This document shows, one piece after another, positions 9,167 to 17,511 of a stretch of DNA of 64,000 bases (position 1 is its first letter; every line of letters begins with the position of its first letter). The notes beneath the pieces were generated by a model. That model worked only from the letters and a program-made list of their open reading frames with translations. It did not search any database and was not told the origin of the DNA. A program made the translations under genes and the position numbers. Source of the stretch: Propionispira arboris (GTDB lineage Bacteria > Bacillota > Negativicutes > Selenomonadales > Selenomonadaceae); contig NZ_FNZK01000009.1 of NCBI RefSeq assembly GCF_900109225.1, positions 86,890 through 150,889 on the forward strand, in the 5' to 3' direction.

Positions 9167-10190
9167 TATAAAAAAATCATTGGGAGAGTTTGAACTCAAT
9201 ATTAAATTTGAGACGGACAATGAAGTATTTGCTTTGCTGGGTGCATCGGGTTGCGGTAAAAGTATGACTCTGAAATGTATTGCCGGTATTGAAAAACCGG
9301 ATTCTGGTGTGATTCGTTTAAATGAAACGATACTCTTTGATAGTGAAAAAAAAATTAATTTACCACCGCAAAAACGTCATATTGGGTATTTGTTTCAAAA
9401 TTATGCATTGTTTCCGAATATGACCGTGCGCGAAAATATAGAATTTGTTATTCAAACAACAGGAGCTGCGAAACTGGACATGCTGGCGACGCAGGTTCAA
9501 AGATTTCATTTGGCAGGATTGGAAGACCTTTATCCGGCTCAACTATCTGGTGGGCAGCAGCAGCGGACGGCTTTTGCCAGAATTTTGGCTTCGCAGCCAG
9601 AAGTATTGATGTTAGACGAGCCATTTTCTGCTTTAGACAGTTACTTGAAATGGCAGGTCGAACAGGAGCTTCGGGCTTTGCTTAAAACATATCAACGTCC
9701 TGTTTTATTTGTATCGCATGATCGCGATGAAGTATTTCGGCTTTCAGAGCGGATTGCTGTTTTAGCGCAAGGTAAAATTGATGTGATTCATAGCAAACAT
9801 GATTTATTTGATTCACCAGAAACATTGGCGGCTACGTTGATTACCGGGTGTAAAAATATTTCCATTGCGAAAAAAATTGACTCTCAGACGTTATATGCAC
9901 AAGAATGGGGACTACAGCTTCGTGTTGATGGTACGATTCCCGATGATCTATGCTATGTTGGGTTTAGGGCGCATTTTTTTGAAATGGGTCAGTCGCCCAA
10001 AAATTCTTTTGCCGTTGAAATTGTTGATGTGGTAGAAGACACTTTTTCTATGTTGATAATGATTCGTCCGCAAGGGTCTTTGGTTAAGCCGCTTCGTTGG
10101 GAATTAGGAAAAGAACTCTGGCAGAGAATCTCACCAGATAATCTTTTTTTAACCATCCCTGAAGATAAAATTATATTAATGAAGAAATGA
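9150..10190 (+). CDS. modC: Molybdate ABC transporter ATP-binding protein
   Basis: A 346-residue ATPase. Walker A is GASGCGKS (residues 31-38), the signature is LSGGQQQRTAFARIL, and Walker B is VLMLDEPFSALD, followed by the switch histidine in LFVSHDRDE. The last ~120 residues form the regulatory extension where ModC proteins carry a molybdate-binding TOBE domain. I start it at ATG 9150, preceded by GCGAGGC, rather than at an upstream in-frame start inside modB. It completes the ModABC importer. Confidence 0.94.
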   Translation: MSLFVDIKKSLGEFELNIKFETDNEVFALLGASGCGKSMTLKCIAGIEKPDSGVIRLNETILFDSEKKINLPPQKRHIGYLFQNYALFPNMTVRENIEFVIQTTGAAKLDMLATQVQRFHLAGLEDLYPAQLSGGQQQRTAFARILASQPEVLMLDEPFSALDSYLKWQVEQELRALLKTYQRPVLFVSHDRDEVFRLSERIAVLAQGKIDVIHSKHDLFDSPETLAATLITGCKNISIAKKIDSQTLYAQEWGLQLRVDGTIPDDLCYVGFRAHFFEMGQSPKNSFAVEIVDVVEDTFSMLIMIRPQGSLVKPLRWELGKELWQRISPDNLFLTIPEDKIILMKK

Positions 10191-10200
10191 GGTATGAAAA

Positions 10201-10410
10201 ATGAAAATCAGTGCGAGAAATCAACTCAAAGGTGAAGTAGTTTCCATTCAAGAGGGTTCTGTTAACGCGATTGTGGGTATCAAGATTGCAAGTGGAGATG
10301 TTGTAAGTGCAACCGTATCCATGAATGCAGTGAAAGATTTGAATCTGAAAGTCGGGAAAGAGGCTTATGCAATAATCAAAGCAACTTCCGTTATGATCGG
10401 TGTAGAATAA
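10201..10410 (+). CDS. mop: Molbindin (Mop), molybdate-binding storage protein
   Basis: A 69-residue single Mop/TOBE domain (ISARNQLKGEVVSIQEGSVN, then a second half ending AYAIIKATSVMIGV). Molbindins assemble into hexamers that bind molybdate in the cytosol. Located 10 bases after modC, it is the last gene of the nif-mod unit and is followed by a strong terminator. It probably buffers molybdenum for FeMo-co synthesis; that role is inferred from context. Confidence 0.93.
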   Translation: MKISARNQLKGEVVSIQEGSVNAIVGIKIASGDVVSATVSMNAVKDLNLKVGKEAYAIIKATSVMIGVE

Positions 10411-10444
10411 ATCTCATAAACAGCAGGTGTTTATGTTTGTACAA

Positions 10445-10492
10445 AATGAAATGTCCAGGTGAAAACCTTGGACATTTCATTTTTTTGTTTTA
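10445..10492 (+). terminator. Terminator of the nif-mod operon
   Basis: AAATGAAATGTCCA pairs with TGGACATTTCATTT across the loop GGTGAAAACCT, followed by a run of T. This closes the transcription unit after mop. Confidence 0.85.
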
Positions 10493-10504
10493 AATTATGC
10501 TACA

Positions 10505-10580
10505 ATATATATAATGCATTGAAGAAATTACATTAACCCACCAGTCTGTCATATATAATATTTAATGCAGCTTATTTATA
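10505..10580. repeat. Dispersed palindromic element, short copy
   Basis: Begins TATATAATGCATTGAAGAAA and ends AATATTTAATGCAGCTTATT, with CAGTCTG between. It has the same ends as the copies at 36813, 42851 and 61208 but lacks their central segment. It lies in the lytS promoter region. Confidence 0.7.
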
Positions 10581-10619
10581 GAAAAAGATCAAGAAGTAAG
10601 CCGCAAGGAGGTGTAATGT

Positions 10620-12338
10620 ATGAGTGATGAGTCATTGCTGTTTCAAATGGTTGCCAGAATGAGTATGGCGGCAACATTGGCCTTTATTTTATCGCAGGCA
10701 AAACTATTTCGTCGGGTAAATTATCGGTATGTAAGCTGGTCTGATAAAATAAAATTATCCGTTATTTTTGGCTTGATTGGTATTGCTGGCACGTATGTGG
10801 GTATTCCAATTAATGATGCTTTGGCGAATTCAAGAGTCATTGGTGTTATGGCAGCAGGATTAATAGGTGGACCAGCCATGGGAGCCGCCGCGGCAGTAAT
10901 TGCGGGTGGCCATCGCTATTTCTTGGGCGGTTTTACGGCTTTTTCCTGTGCATTATCGAGTCTTTGCGAAGGACTGCTGGCAGGCTATGTGAAAAAAAGA
11001 TATCCAAATAAACCGATTCCCTGGTGGCTGGCACTGCTGACTGGACTTGTCGGAGAAATCATGCAGATGGGGATTATTTTATTGACAGCTCAGCCCTTTG
11101 ATCAAGCGTTACAGCTGGTAAATAAGATTGCGATGCCGATGATTACGGCCAATGCGATTGGTCTTACGATTTTTATGCTCATTATAAAAACAACAATAGA
11201 TGCACAAAATAGAGTAGGTGCGATTCAGGCCCAAAAAGTTCTGCGTATTGCGGCAAAAACTCTGCCATATTTTCGACGCGGTATCAGTCAGGAATCGGCA
11301 CAAGCTGCGGCACAGATCATCTATCAATATGGTGGCTATCATGCCGTCGCTGTTACTGATACACATCGAGTTTTGTCTTTCATTGGAGCTGAGGCAGATC
11401 ACCATATGACAGAAGAAAATAATTTTACCAAGTCGACGAAACAGGTTATTGAAACAGGTGAAATTTATATTGCTGAACATGCCAGGGAAATTGGCTGTAA
11501 CCACCCGGGCTGTACTTTGAAAAGTGCTATTATCGTTCCATTGAAATATAGTGAAAAAGTTGTTGGAACATTTAAACTTTATTACACAGTGAGCAATTTA
11601 TTGAGTCAAACCGATACTGTCTTTGCGGAAGGGCTTGCACAGCTTTTTTCCATTCAGTTAGAGCTGGCAGAAATTGAACGTGAGTCTCAGCAAGCCGCTC
11701 AAGCTGAATTAAAAGCACTGCAGTCGCAAATTAATCCGCATTTTTTATTTAATACCTTGACAACAATTATTTCTTTAGTGCGAACAAAACCAATGCTCGC
11801 GCGGGAACTTTTGCTTAAACTTAGTGAGATTTTCCGTTTCACGTTACATAAAACAGGGAAAGAAATTACACTGGAAGAAGAATTGAATCAAGTGCGTGCT
11901 TATTTGACGATTGAAAAAGCACGATATGGTAATAAATTAACATTCAAAGAGACAATTGAATTGAATCCTAATATTTATTTAATATCCTCTTTGACAATTC
12001 AGCCACTCGTAGAAAATGCAATACAACACGGACTTAAGCCGAAAGAAAATGGTGGGACAATTTATCTTTTGATTCGAGAAGACATGGATTTTATTGAAAT
12101 TTTGCTTAAAGATGATGGAATTGGTTTTGATTTAGTAAAGATGAATCCATTGCAAAAGCCGCTCGAAGGGCATATTGGCATTCGTAATGTGCATGAACGG
12201 TTGCAACGTCAATATGGTAAGCGTTATGGGTTGACGATCGAAAGTATACCAGGGGCAGGTACAACGGTTATAATTCGTATACCAAAATTAATTTTTATGG
12301 ATGGTGATATTGATGCTGAAAATTTTGATTGTGGATGA
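10620..12338 (+). CDS. LytS/BtsS-type sensor histidine kinase
   Basis: A 572-residue membrane sensor kinase. Residues 1 to about 195 hold a 5TM-LYT membrane region (several hydrophobic segments, GGPAMGAAAAVIAGGHRY). A GAF-like domain follows (about 215-355). The kinase core begins near 375: INPHFLFNTLTTI contains the phosphorylatable histidine, PLVENAIQHGL is the N-box and DDGIGFDL and HIGIRNVHERL are G-boxes. It starts at ATG after AAGGAGGTG. It overlaps the response regulator gene, so they form a pair. BtsS/YpdA and B. subtilis LytS respond to pyruvate; since a CstA-family transporter follows, pyruvate or a related acid is a reasonable guess for the signal. Confidence 0.92.
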   Translation: MSDESLLFQMVARMSMAATLAFILSQAKLFRRVNYRYVSWSDKIKLSVIFGLIGIAGTYVGIPINDALANSRVIGVMAAGLIGGPAMGAAAAVIAGGHRYFLGGFTAFSCALSSLCEGLLAGYVKKRYPNKPIPWWLALLTGLVGEIMQMGIILLTAQPFDQALQLVNKIAMPMITANAIGLTIFMLIIKTTIDAQNRVGAIQAQKVLRIAAKTLPYFRRGISQESAQAAAQIIYQYGGYHAVAVTDTHRVLSFIGAEADHHMTEENNFTKSTKQVIETGEIYIAEHAREIGCNHPGCTLKSAIIVPLKYSEKVVGTFKLYYTVSNLLSQTDTVFAEGLAQLFSIQLELAEIERESQQAAQAELKALQSQINPHFLFNTLTTIISLVRTKPMLARELLLKLSEIFRFTLHKTGKEITLEEELNQVRAYLTIEKARYGNKLTFKETIELNPNIYLISSLTIQPLVENAIQHGLKPKENGGTIYLLIREDMDFIEILLKDDGIGFDLVKMNPLQKPLEGHIGIRNVHERLQRQYGKRYGLTIESIPGAGTTVIIRIPKLIFMDGDIDAENFDCG

Positions 12339-13071
12339 TGAAATGCCAGCCCGGGATGAACTAAAATATATATTGTCTTTATTGGAAGAAAATGAAGTTG
12401 TTGGTGAGGCCGCGGATGCAGCACAAGCGATTGCCTTAGCAGCGAAGCTAAGACCAGATGTGATATTTTTAGACATCAATATGCGAGAAATGAATGGACT
12501 GGCAGCGGCAAAAATCCTTCTGAGTGTTGCACCAGATGTGAGGCTCGTATTTGCCACCGCGTATGATGAATATGCTCTAAAAGCATTTGAAATTGGTGCT
12601 ATCGATTATGTTTTGAAACCTTTTATTGACGAGCGTATCCAGCAAACCCTTCTGCGAATTAAAACATATCAAAAAGAAGATCGGCATATGATGTCTAAGC
12701 AAATTGATAAAGTTTTGGAGCATACCAATATTCAAGTGAATAAATTGCCGGTTGAAAAAAACGGAAAAATAATGCTGCTTAATTATGATGAAATTTTGTA
12801 TGCTTATGCATCAATGGGCACGGTTAAAATTGTTACGGACGCAGAAGAAATTAATTATAATGGTTCATTATCTGATTTGGAAGATCGACTTTATGGTACA
12901 CATCTCTTGCGGGTCCATAAAAGTTATTTAGTGAATATGGATAAAGTAGAGGAAGTGGTTCCTTGGTTTAAGGGAACATATTGGCTTAAGATTACCAGTG
13001 AGGGCAAACATGAAATTCCAGTTAGCAAAAGTCAGATCAAAGAGATTAAAACAATTCTGGGTTTAAAATAA
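12313..13071 (+). CDS. LytTR-family response regulator
   Basis: A 252-residue response regulator. The N-terminal receiver domain has the acidic pair in LIVDDEMPA, the phosphoacceptor aspartate in VIFLDINMREMNG and the lysine in DYVLKPF. The C-terminal half is a LytTR DNA-binding domain (LLRVHKSYLVNMDKVEEV). ATG 12313 gives a normal receiver start; an ATG 12 bases upstream is also possible. The gene overlaps the kinase gene by 26 bases. Its likely targets are the three direct repeats at 13077-13124, upstream of the transporter gene. Confidence 0.93.
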   Translation: MLKILIVDDEMPARDELKYILSLLEENEVVGEAADAAQAIALAAKLRPDVIFLDINMREMNGLAAAKILLSVAPDVRLVFATAYDEYALKAFEIGAIDYVLKPFIDERIQQTLLRIKTYQKEDRHMMSKQIDKVLEHTNIQVNKLPVEKNGKIMLLNYDEILYAYASMGTVKIVTDAEEINYNGSLSDLEDRLYGTHLLRVHKSYLVNMDKVEEVVPWFKGTYWLKITSEGKHEIPVSKSQIKEIKTILGLK

Positions 13072-13076
13072 AGATT

Positions 13077-13124
13077 TTCCATTAAATGGAGCATAGTTCC
13101 ATTCAGGATGAGTTTTCTTCCATT
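13077..13124 (+). promoter_or_regulatory. Three direct repeats, probable LytTR binding sites for the transporter promoter
   Basis: TTCCATT occurs at 13077, 13097 and 13118, each followed by a variable base and A. The spacings are 20 and 21 bp, two helical turns, which is the arrangement LytTR regulators use. A TATTATAAA -10-like sequence lies about 40 bp further on, before the transporter gene. Confidence 0.65.
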
Positions 13125-13224
13125 GAATGAAAAATCCTATTCATATAGTAGAATGTAGTCTATTATAAAGTTGATAGTGATTCAGAAAATTGAGTCAATT
13201 CAACTTTATATGGAGGTTACTTTT

Positions 13225-15006
13225 ATGAACGGACTTTATCTTGTAATTATTTCTGCTTTAGTTTTAAGTCTTTGTTATCGTTACTATGGTGCATTTATGG
13301 CAGCAAAAGTATTGACGCTTGATCCAAATCGTCCAACACCGGCTGTCGTCCATGAAGATGGACATGATTATGTGCCGACCAATAAATGGGTAACATTTGG
13401 TCATCATTTTGCCGCAATTGCTGGTGCTGGTCCTTTGGTTGGTCCGGTTTTGGCAGCACAGTTTGGCTATCTTCCCGGCACGATCTGGCTTCTGGTTGGA
13501 GCGTGTATTGGTGGTGCTGTGCATGATATGGTTATTCTATTTGCTTCGATTCGCCATGATGGATTGTCCATCGCAGAAATCGCGAAAATAGAAATCGGTA
13601 AATCAACAGGCTTGGCAACTGCTGTTGCCGTTATTTTTATTTTGATTATTACCATGGCTGGAATGGCGATTGCCGTTGCTAATGCTCTATTTAACAGTCC
13701 ATGGGGAGCCTTTACAGTTGGGGCAACCATTCCAATAGCCCTGTTTATTGGTGTTTATATGAGATATTTGCGCCCTGGTCATATCGGTGAAGCTTCTTTT
13801 ATCGGAGTTATGCTGGTTATTGGTGCAGTTTTTGGTGGTGCGTGGGTACAACACTCTGCTTTGGCTCCATTTTTTACTTTAAGCAGAGCACAACTTGATA
13901 TCATTTTACCTTGTTATGGTTTTATTGCAGCGGCACTTCCTGTTTGGCTGTTGCTTGCTCCACGTGATTATTTAAGTACATATATGAAAATTGGTACGAT
14001 TGGGGCATTAGCTCTCGGCATTATCATTGTTCAACCAGCAATTCAGATGCCTGCCATCACTCAATTTATTGGCGGCGGCGGTCCGGTTGTTCCGGGTCCG
14101 GTATGGCCATTTGTCTGCATTACGGTTGCTTGCGGGGCTATTTCGGGATTTCATACGATTATTGCCACGGGTACAACGCCTAAAATGCTGATGAATGAAA
14201 GAGAAATTCTGCCAATTGGTTTTGGTGCAATGCTGGCAGAATCTTTTGTGGGAATTATGGCCTTGATTGCGGCTACCAGCTTAGTGCCGGCTGATTATTT
14301 TGCGATAAATAGTGCACCGGATGTTTTTGCAACACTTGGCATGAACATTCAAGAATTACCTCTGCTCTCGGAAATGGTTGGTGAAAATGTTGCCGGCCGT
14401 CCAGGCGGGGCTGTGTCGTTGGCTGTTGGTATGGCACATATTTTCTCGCAGATTCCAGGTCTTGAAACATTAATGTCATTTTTATATCATTTTGCTATTA
14501 TGTTTGAAGCTTTATTTATTTTAACAATTATTGATGCTGGTACACGGGTTGGTCGTTATCTATTACAAGAAATTGGTGGACTCGTGTATAAACCACTAGG
14601 CGATGTTCATTGGACACCGGGAATTATCTTTACGAGTGCTTTGATTTCGGTAGCTTGGGGTTACCTTGTCTTTGGTGGTTCTATTGCCTCGATTTGGCCA
14701 TTATTTGGTCTTTCAAATCAGTTGCTTGCCAGTATGACATTGGCAATTGGAACAACGATTTTGCTTAGAATTGGCAAAGGCCGCTATATTTGGACTACAC
14801 TTGTACCACTTTGTTTTATGATCACTACAGCACTTACGGCTGGTTTTTATAATATTTTCGAATTTTATCTACCGAAAAGTCAGTATTTATTGGCGGGTGC
14901 AAGTGCCGTAATGATGATATTAATCGTGTTTGTTATCATTAATTCAGTACGTGTATGGCTGCAAATTATGAAGTCTGACAAAAAAGAAATGCAGCAGTCC
15001 CTTTAA
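13225..15006 (+). CDS. cstA: CstA-family peptide/pyruvate transporter
   Basis: A 593-residue polytopic membrane protein of the carbon-starvation CstA family (at least 15 hydrophobic segments). Conserved features include RYYGAFMAAKVL, TNKWVTFGHHFAAIAGAGPLVGP split around the first helices, and the central GAISGFHTIIATGTTPKML. Family members such as E. coli BtsT import pyruvate; CstA itself has been linked to peptides and pyruvate. I start it at ATG 13225 after TGGAGGT. It follows a LytS/LytR pair, like btsSR-btsT and ypdAB-yhjX in E. coli, which favours pyruvate. Substrate is inference. Confidence 0.9.
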   Translation: MNGLYLVIISALVLSLCYRYYGAFMAAKVLTLDPNRPTPAVVHEDGHDYVPTNKWVTFGHHFAAIAGAGPLVGPVLAAQFGYLPGTIWLLVGACIGGAVHDMVILFASIRHDGLSIAEIAKIEIGKSTGLATAVAVIFILIITMAGMAIAVANALFNSPWGAFTVGATIPIALFIGVYMRYLRPGHIGEASFIGVMLVIGAVFGGAWVQHSALAPFFTLSRAQLDIILPCYGFIAAALPVWLLLAPRDYLSTYMKIGTIGALALGIIIVQPAIQMPAITQFIGGGGPVVPGPVWPFVCITVACGAISGFHTIIATGTTPKMLMNEREILPIGFGAMLAESFVGIMALIAATSLVPADYFAINSAPDVFATLGMNIQELPLLSEMVGENVAGRPGGAVSLAVGMAHIFSQIPGLETLMSFLYHFAIMFEALFILTIIDAGTRVGRYLLQEIGGLVYKPLGDVHWTPGIIFTSALISVAWGYLVFGGSIASIWPLFGLSNQLLASMTLAIGTTILLRIGKGRYIWTTLVPLCFMITTALTAGFYNIFEFYLPKSQYLLAGASAVMMILIVFVIINSVRVWLQIMKSDKKEMQQSL

Positions 15007-15034
15007 AGAACAAGCTTATATATAATGTGTTATG

Positions 15035-15077
15035 AAACCAAGGCCGTTAGTTTTTACTGACAAGCCTTGGTTTTTCT
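15035..15077 (+). terminator. Terminator after the CstA-family gene
   Basis: AAACCAAGGC pairs with GCCTTGGTTT (15064-15073), followed by TTTC and more T. Confidence 0.8.
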
Positions 15078-15092
15078 TTTATTGCACTTAGT

Positions 15093-15121
15093 TTGCGATT
15101 TATTTTCTAGTATAGTAATAT
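15093..15121 (+). promoter_or_regulatory. Promoter and candidate GntR operator of the regulator gene
   Basis: TTGCGA (15093) and TAATAT (15116) are spaced 17 bp. TAGTATAGTAATA at 15108-15120 covers the end of the spacer and most of the -10. Its reverse complement matches 11 of 13 positions of the motif upstream of the dehydrogenase gene, so it may be the autoregulatory site. Confidence 0.5.
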
Positions 15122-15188
15122 AAATAGAAAACAGATTTTGACCTTTGAGATAAAGTATAAGAGATAGATGATATATGGGGCGATGCAA

Positions 15189-15875
15189 ATGAACTTTATT
15201 ATTTCTGATAAATTAACGCAAGAGTCGATTCGTGAATATGCGTATCGTTTGGTGAGTACAAATATTCTTAATTTGAATTTGGTACCTGGGACAGCATTGT
15301 CGGAACAGGATATTTCGGTACAATTAAATATAAGTCGTACACCAGTTAGAGAAGCTTTTATTCGATTAGCACAAGAGGATTTATTGGATATTTTGCCACA
15401 ACGGGGCACTTATGTAGCTAAAATTGATTTACAGCAAGTTGCAGAAGCACGCTTTTTGCGTGAAGTTATGGAACATGCCATTATCAAGATTGCCTGTCGG
15501 GATTTTCCCGAAGATGCTTTGTTTAATTTGAAAATCTGTTTGAAAAAACAAGAGAACTGTGTGATAAAAGAAGATTTTGATGGCTTTTTTGATTTGGATT
15601 GGAGCATGCATGGTATTATTTTTAATGCTTGTAATAAATCACGAATCTGGCAAATTATTACGCAGATGAGTATGAATTATAGTCGTGTGCGCATACTAAA
15701 TCTAAAAAATGGTCAGTATGAATTGCCAAAACTATTCCATCAGCATAAGCAGCTTATTGATGCTATCGAAACAAAGGATTATGGTTTAGGTGAAAAAATT
15801 ATAGCAATTCATATTAATAAAGTTATTCTTGATATTGAAGATTTAAAAAAAATATATATAGGATATTTTATATAA
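15189..15875 (+). CDS. GntR family (FCD type) transcriptional regulator
   Basis: A 228-residue regulator. Residues 10-75 are a winged helix-turn-helix (LTQESIREYAYRLV, then ISVQLNISRTPVREAFIRLAQEDL) and the C-terminal part is an all-helical FCD ligand-binding domain (EARFLREVMEHAIIK, LDWSMHGIIF, HQQL-like HQHKQLIDAI). ATG 15189 is preceded by GGGG at 8 bases. FCD regulators usually sense sugar acids or organic acids. It is upstream of, and on the same strand as, a dehydrogenase and a sugar-acid transporter gene and has candidate operators at both promoters. Confidence 0.9.
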   Translation: MNFIISDKLTQESIREYAYRLVSTNILNLNLVPGTALSEQDISVQLNISRTPVREAFIRLAQEDLLDILPQRGTYVAKIDLQQVAEARFLREVMEHAIIKIACRDFPEDALFNLKICLKKQENCVIKEDFDGFFDLDWSMHGIIFNACNKSRIWQIITQMSMNYSRVRILNLKNGQYELPKLFHQHKQLIDAIETKDYGLGEKIIAIHINKVILDIEDLKKIYIGYFI

Positions 15876-15880
15876 TTGAT

Positions 15881-15916
15881 AAAAGAGTGTGCAAATTATT
15901 TTGTACACTCTTTTAT
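15881..15916 (+). terminator. Terminator after the GntR gene
   Basis: AAAAGAGTGT pairs with ACACTCTTTT (15905-15914) over an AT-rich loop, with T at the end. Confidence 0.75.
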
Positions 15917-16023
15917 TGATCTGTAGAAAAATGAAAAAATTAAAATAACGAGAAAAAGATTGAAAACAAGAGAATTAAATAGAAAACACGATTGAAATGA
16001 ACATTGTTGCGTTATTTAGAACC

Positions 16024-16052
16024 TTGATACTAATATACTAATATGGTAGTGT
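16024..16052 (+). promoter_or_regulatory. Promoter with tandem operator-like motifs, upstream of the dehydrogenase-transporter genes
   Basis: TTGATA (16024) and TAGTGT (16047) are spaced 17 bp. TACTAATATACTA (16028) and TACTAATATGGTA (16036) overlap in tandem across the spacer. If used, this promoter gives a leader of about 390 nt before the dehydrogenase ATG. A second possible promoter, TTGTAC-N16-TATATA, lies at about 16294-16321. In the rest of the 15916-16452 gap I see no convincing gene. Confidence 0.45.
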
Positions 16053-16451
16053 GTTAGTCGTGGGGGGAGAGTTTAATTGGTAGAGGTAAATTATTGATAG
16101 GGTTTATGGGAACTTCAAAACATTAATCTTGTTTGTAGTTTATGCAATAGTTATTATGCATAGTTTGTGAATACTGAAAAAACAGAATAATTAGTCATTT
16201 TAGATAATTTCCTAAATGGGCGAGTGGCACTAAAAAAGGCAGGGCGATTTTTACGACTCGTGAAACGATCGCTAAAGTCGAGTGAATGAAGGTTTGTACT
16301 TGCTTCAATACATATTATATAAAGCCTTAGCAGTGCCAGGTTCAATAAAAAAACACTGAACAAATATTTGGATTGAAGTTTTATAACAAATACATATAAA
16401 ACTTGTTGAATGAATCAATAAGAAAAAATATATTATGTGAGGATGATTTTT

Positions 16452-17468
16452 ATGAAAGCAATTGTAATAAAAAAACCAGGAGAACTTTGTATTGAAGATA
16501 GGGAAATGCCGGTGATCACAGCATCGCAAGTACTGGTACGTGTTAAGGCGGCAGGAATTTGCGGATCGGATGTCCATATTTATCATGGAAAAAATGCATT
16601 TGCAACATACCCACGTATCGTTGGTCATGAATTTGTTGGTGAAGTTGTAAGCACTGGTGCATTGGTGACGAAATTTTCAGAGGGAAATAGCGTAGTTGTT
16701 GATCCAGTTCTTTCTTGTGGGACGTGTTATTCTTGTAAAATTGGGCGTCATAATGTTTGTAAAAATTTACATGTAATGGGGGTTCATGAGGACGGAGGAT
16801 TTCAAGAGTATGTAGCTGTAGAGGAAAAACAATTATATATCTTACCAGATGGAATATCTTGGGAACATGCAGCAATGATTGAACCTTATAGTATAGCAGC
16901 TCAAGTGATTAATCGTGGGAAATTGGCGGAAGATGATCATGTTTTGATTTGTGGAGCCGGCCCTATAGGTTTAGTTATATTGCAAGCGGTGAAACAGAGT
17001 GGTGCCAAGGCAGCTGTGATGGATATTTTGGATAAACGCTTGGATATGGCGAAGAACTTGGGTGCAGATTGTGTGATTAATAGTAAAACGATGAATGTCA
17101 AAGAAGTAATAAGAAATTTCACGAATAATGATGGTGCAAGTCTGATCTTTGAAGCAACGGGGAATATACATGTTCTAGAAACATGTATTCATGAGCTTAC
17201 TGCTCCAGCTGGACGTATTGTGGTCTTGGGATTTGGTCAAGAACCCGCATCAATTCCACAAATTGATATTATGAGTAAAGAACTGGATATTTTGGGAACC
17301 CGGCTTAATAATCATAGATTTCCGCAAGTATTGGATTGGTTTAAAAAGGGGATAGTGTATCCAGAAAAAATTATTAGCCATGTATTTAAGTTTGAAGATG
17401 CAGAAAAAGCTTTTGCGTTGACACAAGCTAATCCGGAAGATGTTTGTAAAATTGTATTAAAATTCTAA
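16452..17468 (+). CDS. Zinc-dependent medium-chain alcohol/polyol dehydrogenase
   Basis: A 338-residue medium-chain dehydrogenase acting on a polyol or sugar acid with NAD(P). Catalytic zinc ligands are in GICGSDVHIYHG and GHEFVGEVVSTG; the structural zinc loop is CGTCYSCKIGRHNVC; the Rossmann fold is VLICGAGPIGLVIL. ATG 16452 follows GTGAGGATG. It is followed 43 bases later by a sugar-acid type MFS gene, and a GntR-FCD regulator lies upstream. This trio resembles the E. coli L-galactonate genes lgoD-lgoT-lgoR, so an L-galactonate or related aldonate dehydrogenase is plausible; other substrates (sorbitol, L-idonate) cannot be excluded. Confidence 0.85.
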   Translation: MKAIVIKKPGELCIEDREMPVITASQVLVRVKAAGICGSDVHIYHGKNAFATYPRIVGHEFVGEVVSTGALVTKFSEGNSVVVDPVLSCGTCYSCKIGRHNVCKNLHVMGVHEDGGFQEYVAVEEKQLYILPDGISWEHAAMIEPYSIAAQVINRGKLAEDDHVLICGAGPIGLVILQAVKQSGAKAAVMDILDKRLDMAKNLGADCVINSKTMNVKEVIRNFTNNDGASLIFEATGNIHVLETCIHELTAPAGRIVVLGFGQEPASIPQIDIMSKELDILGTRLNNHRFPQVLDWFKKGIVYPEKIISHVFKFEDAEKAFALTQANPEDVCKIVLKF

Positions 17469-17511
17469 AAATAAAATCGTTTCATTAAAATGAGTTTTAG
17501 GAGGAGTATAA

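Noticed and set aside
16154..16363. Minus-strand 69-residue open frame in the gap before the dehydrogenase
   Set aside because: No ribosome binding site, low-complexity hydrophobic and basic composition, and it overlaps leader and promoter sequence.
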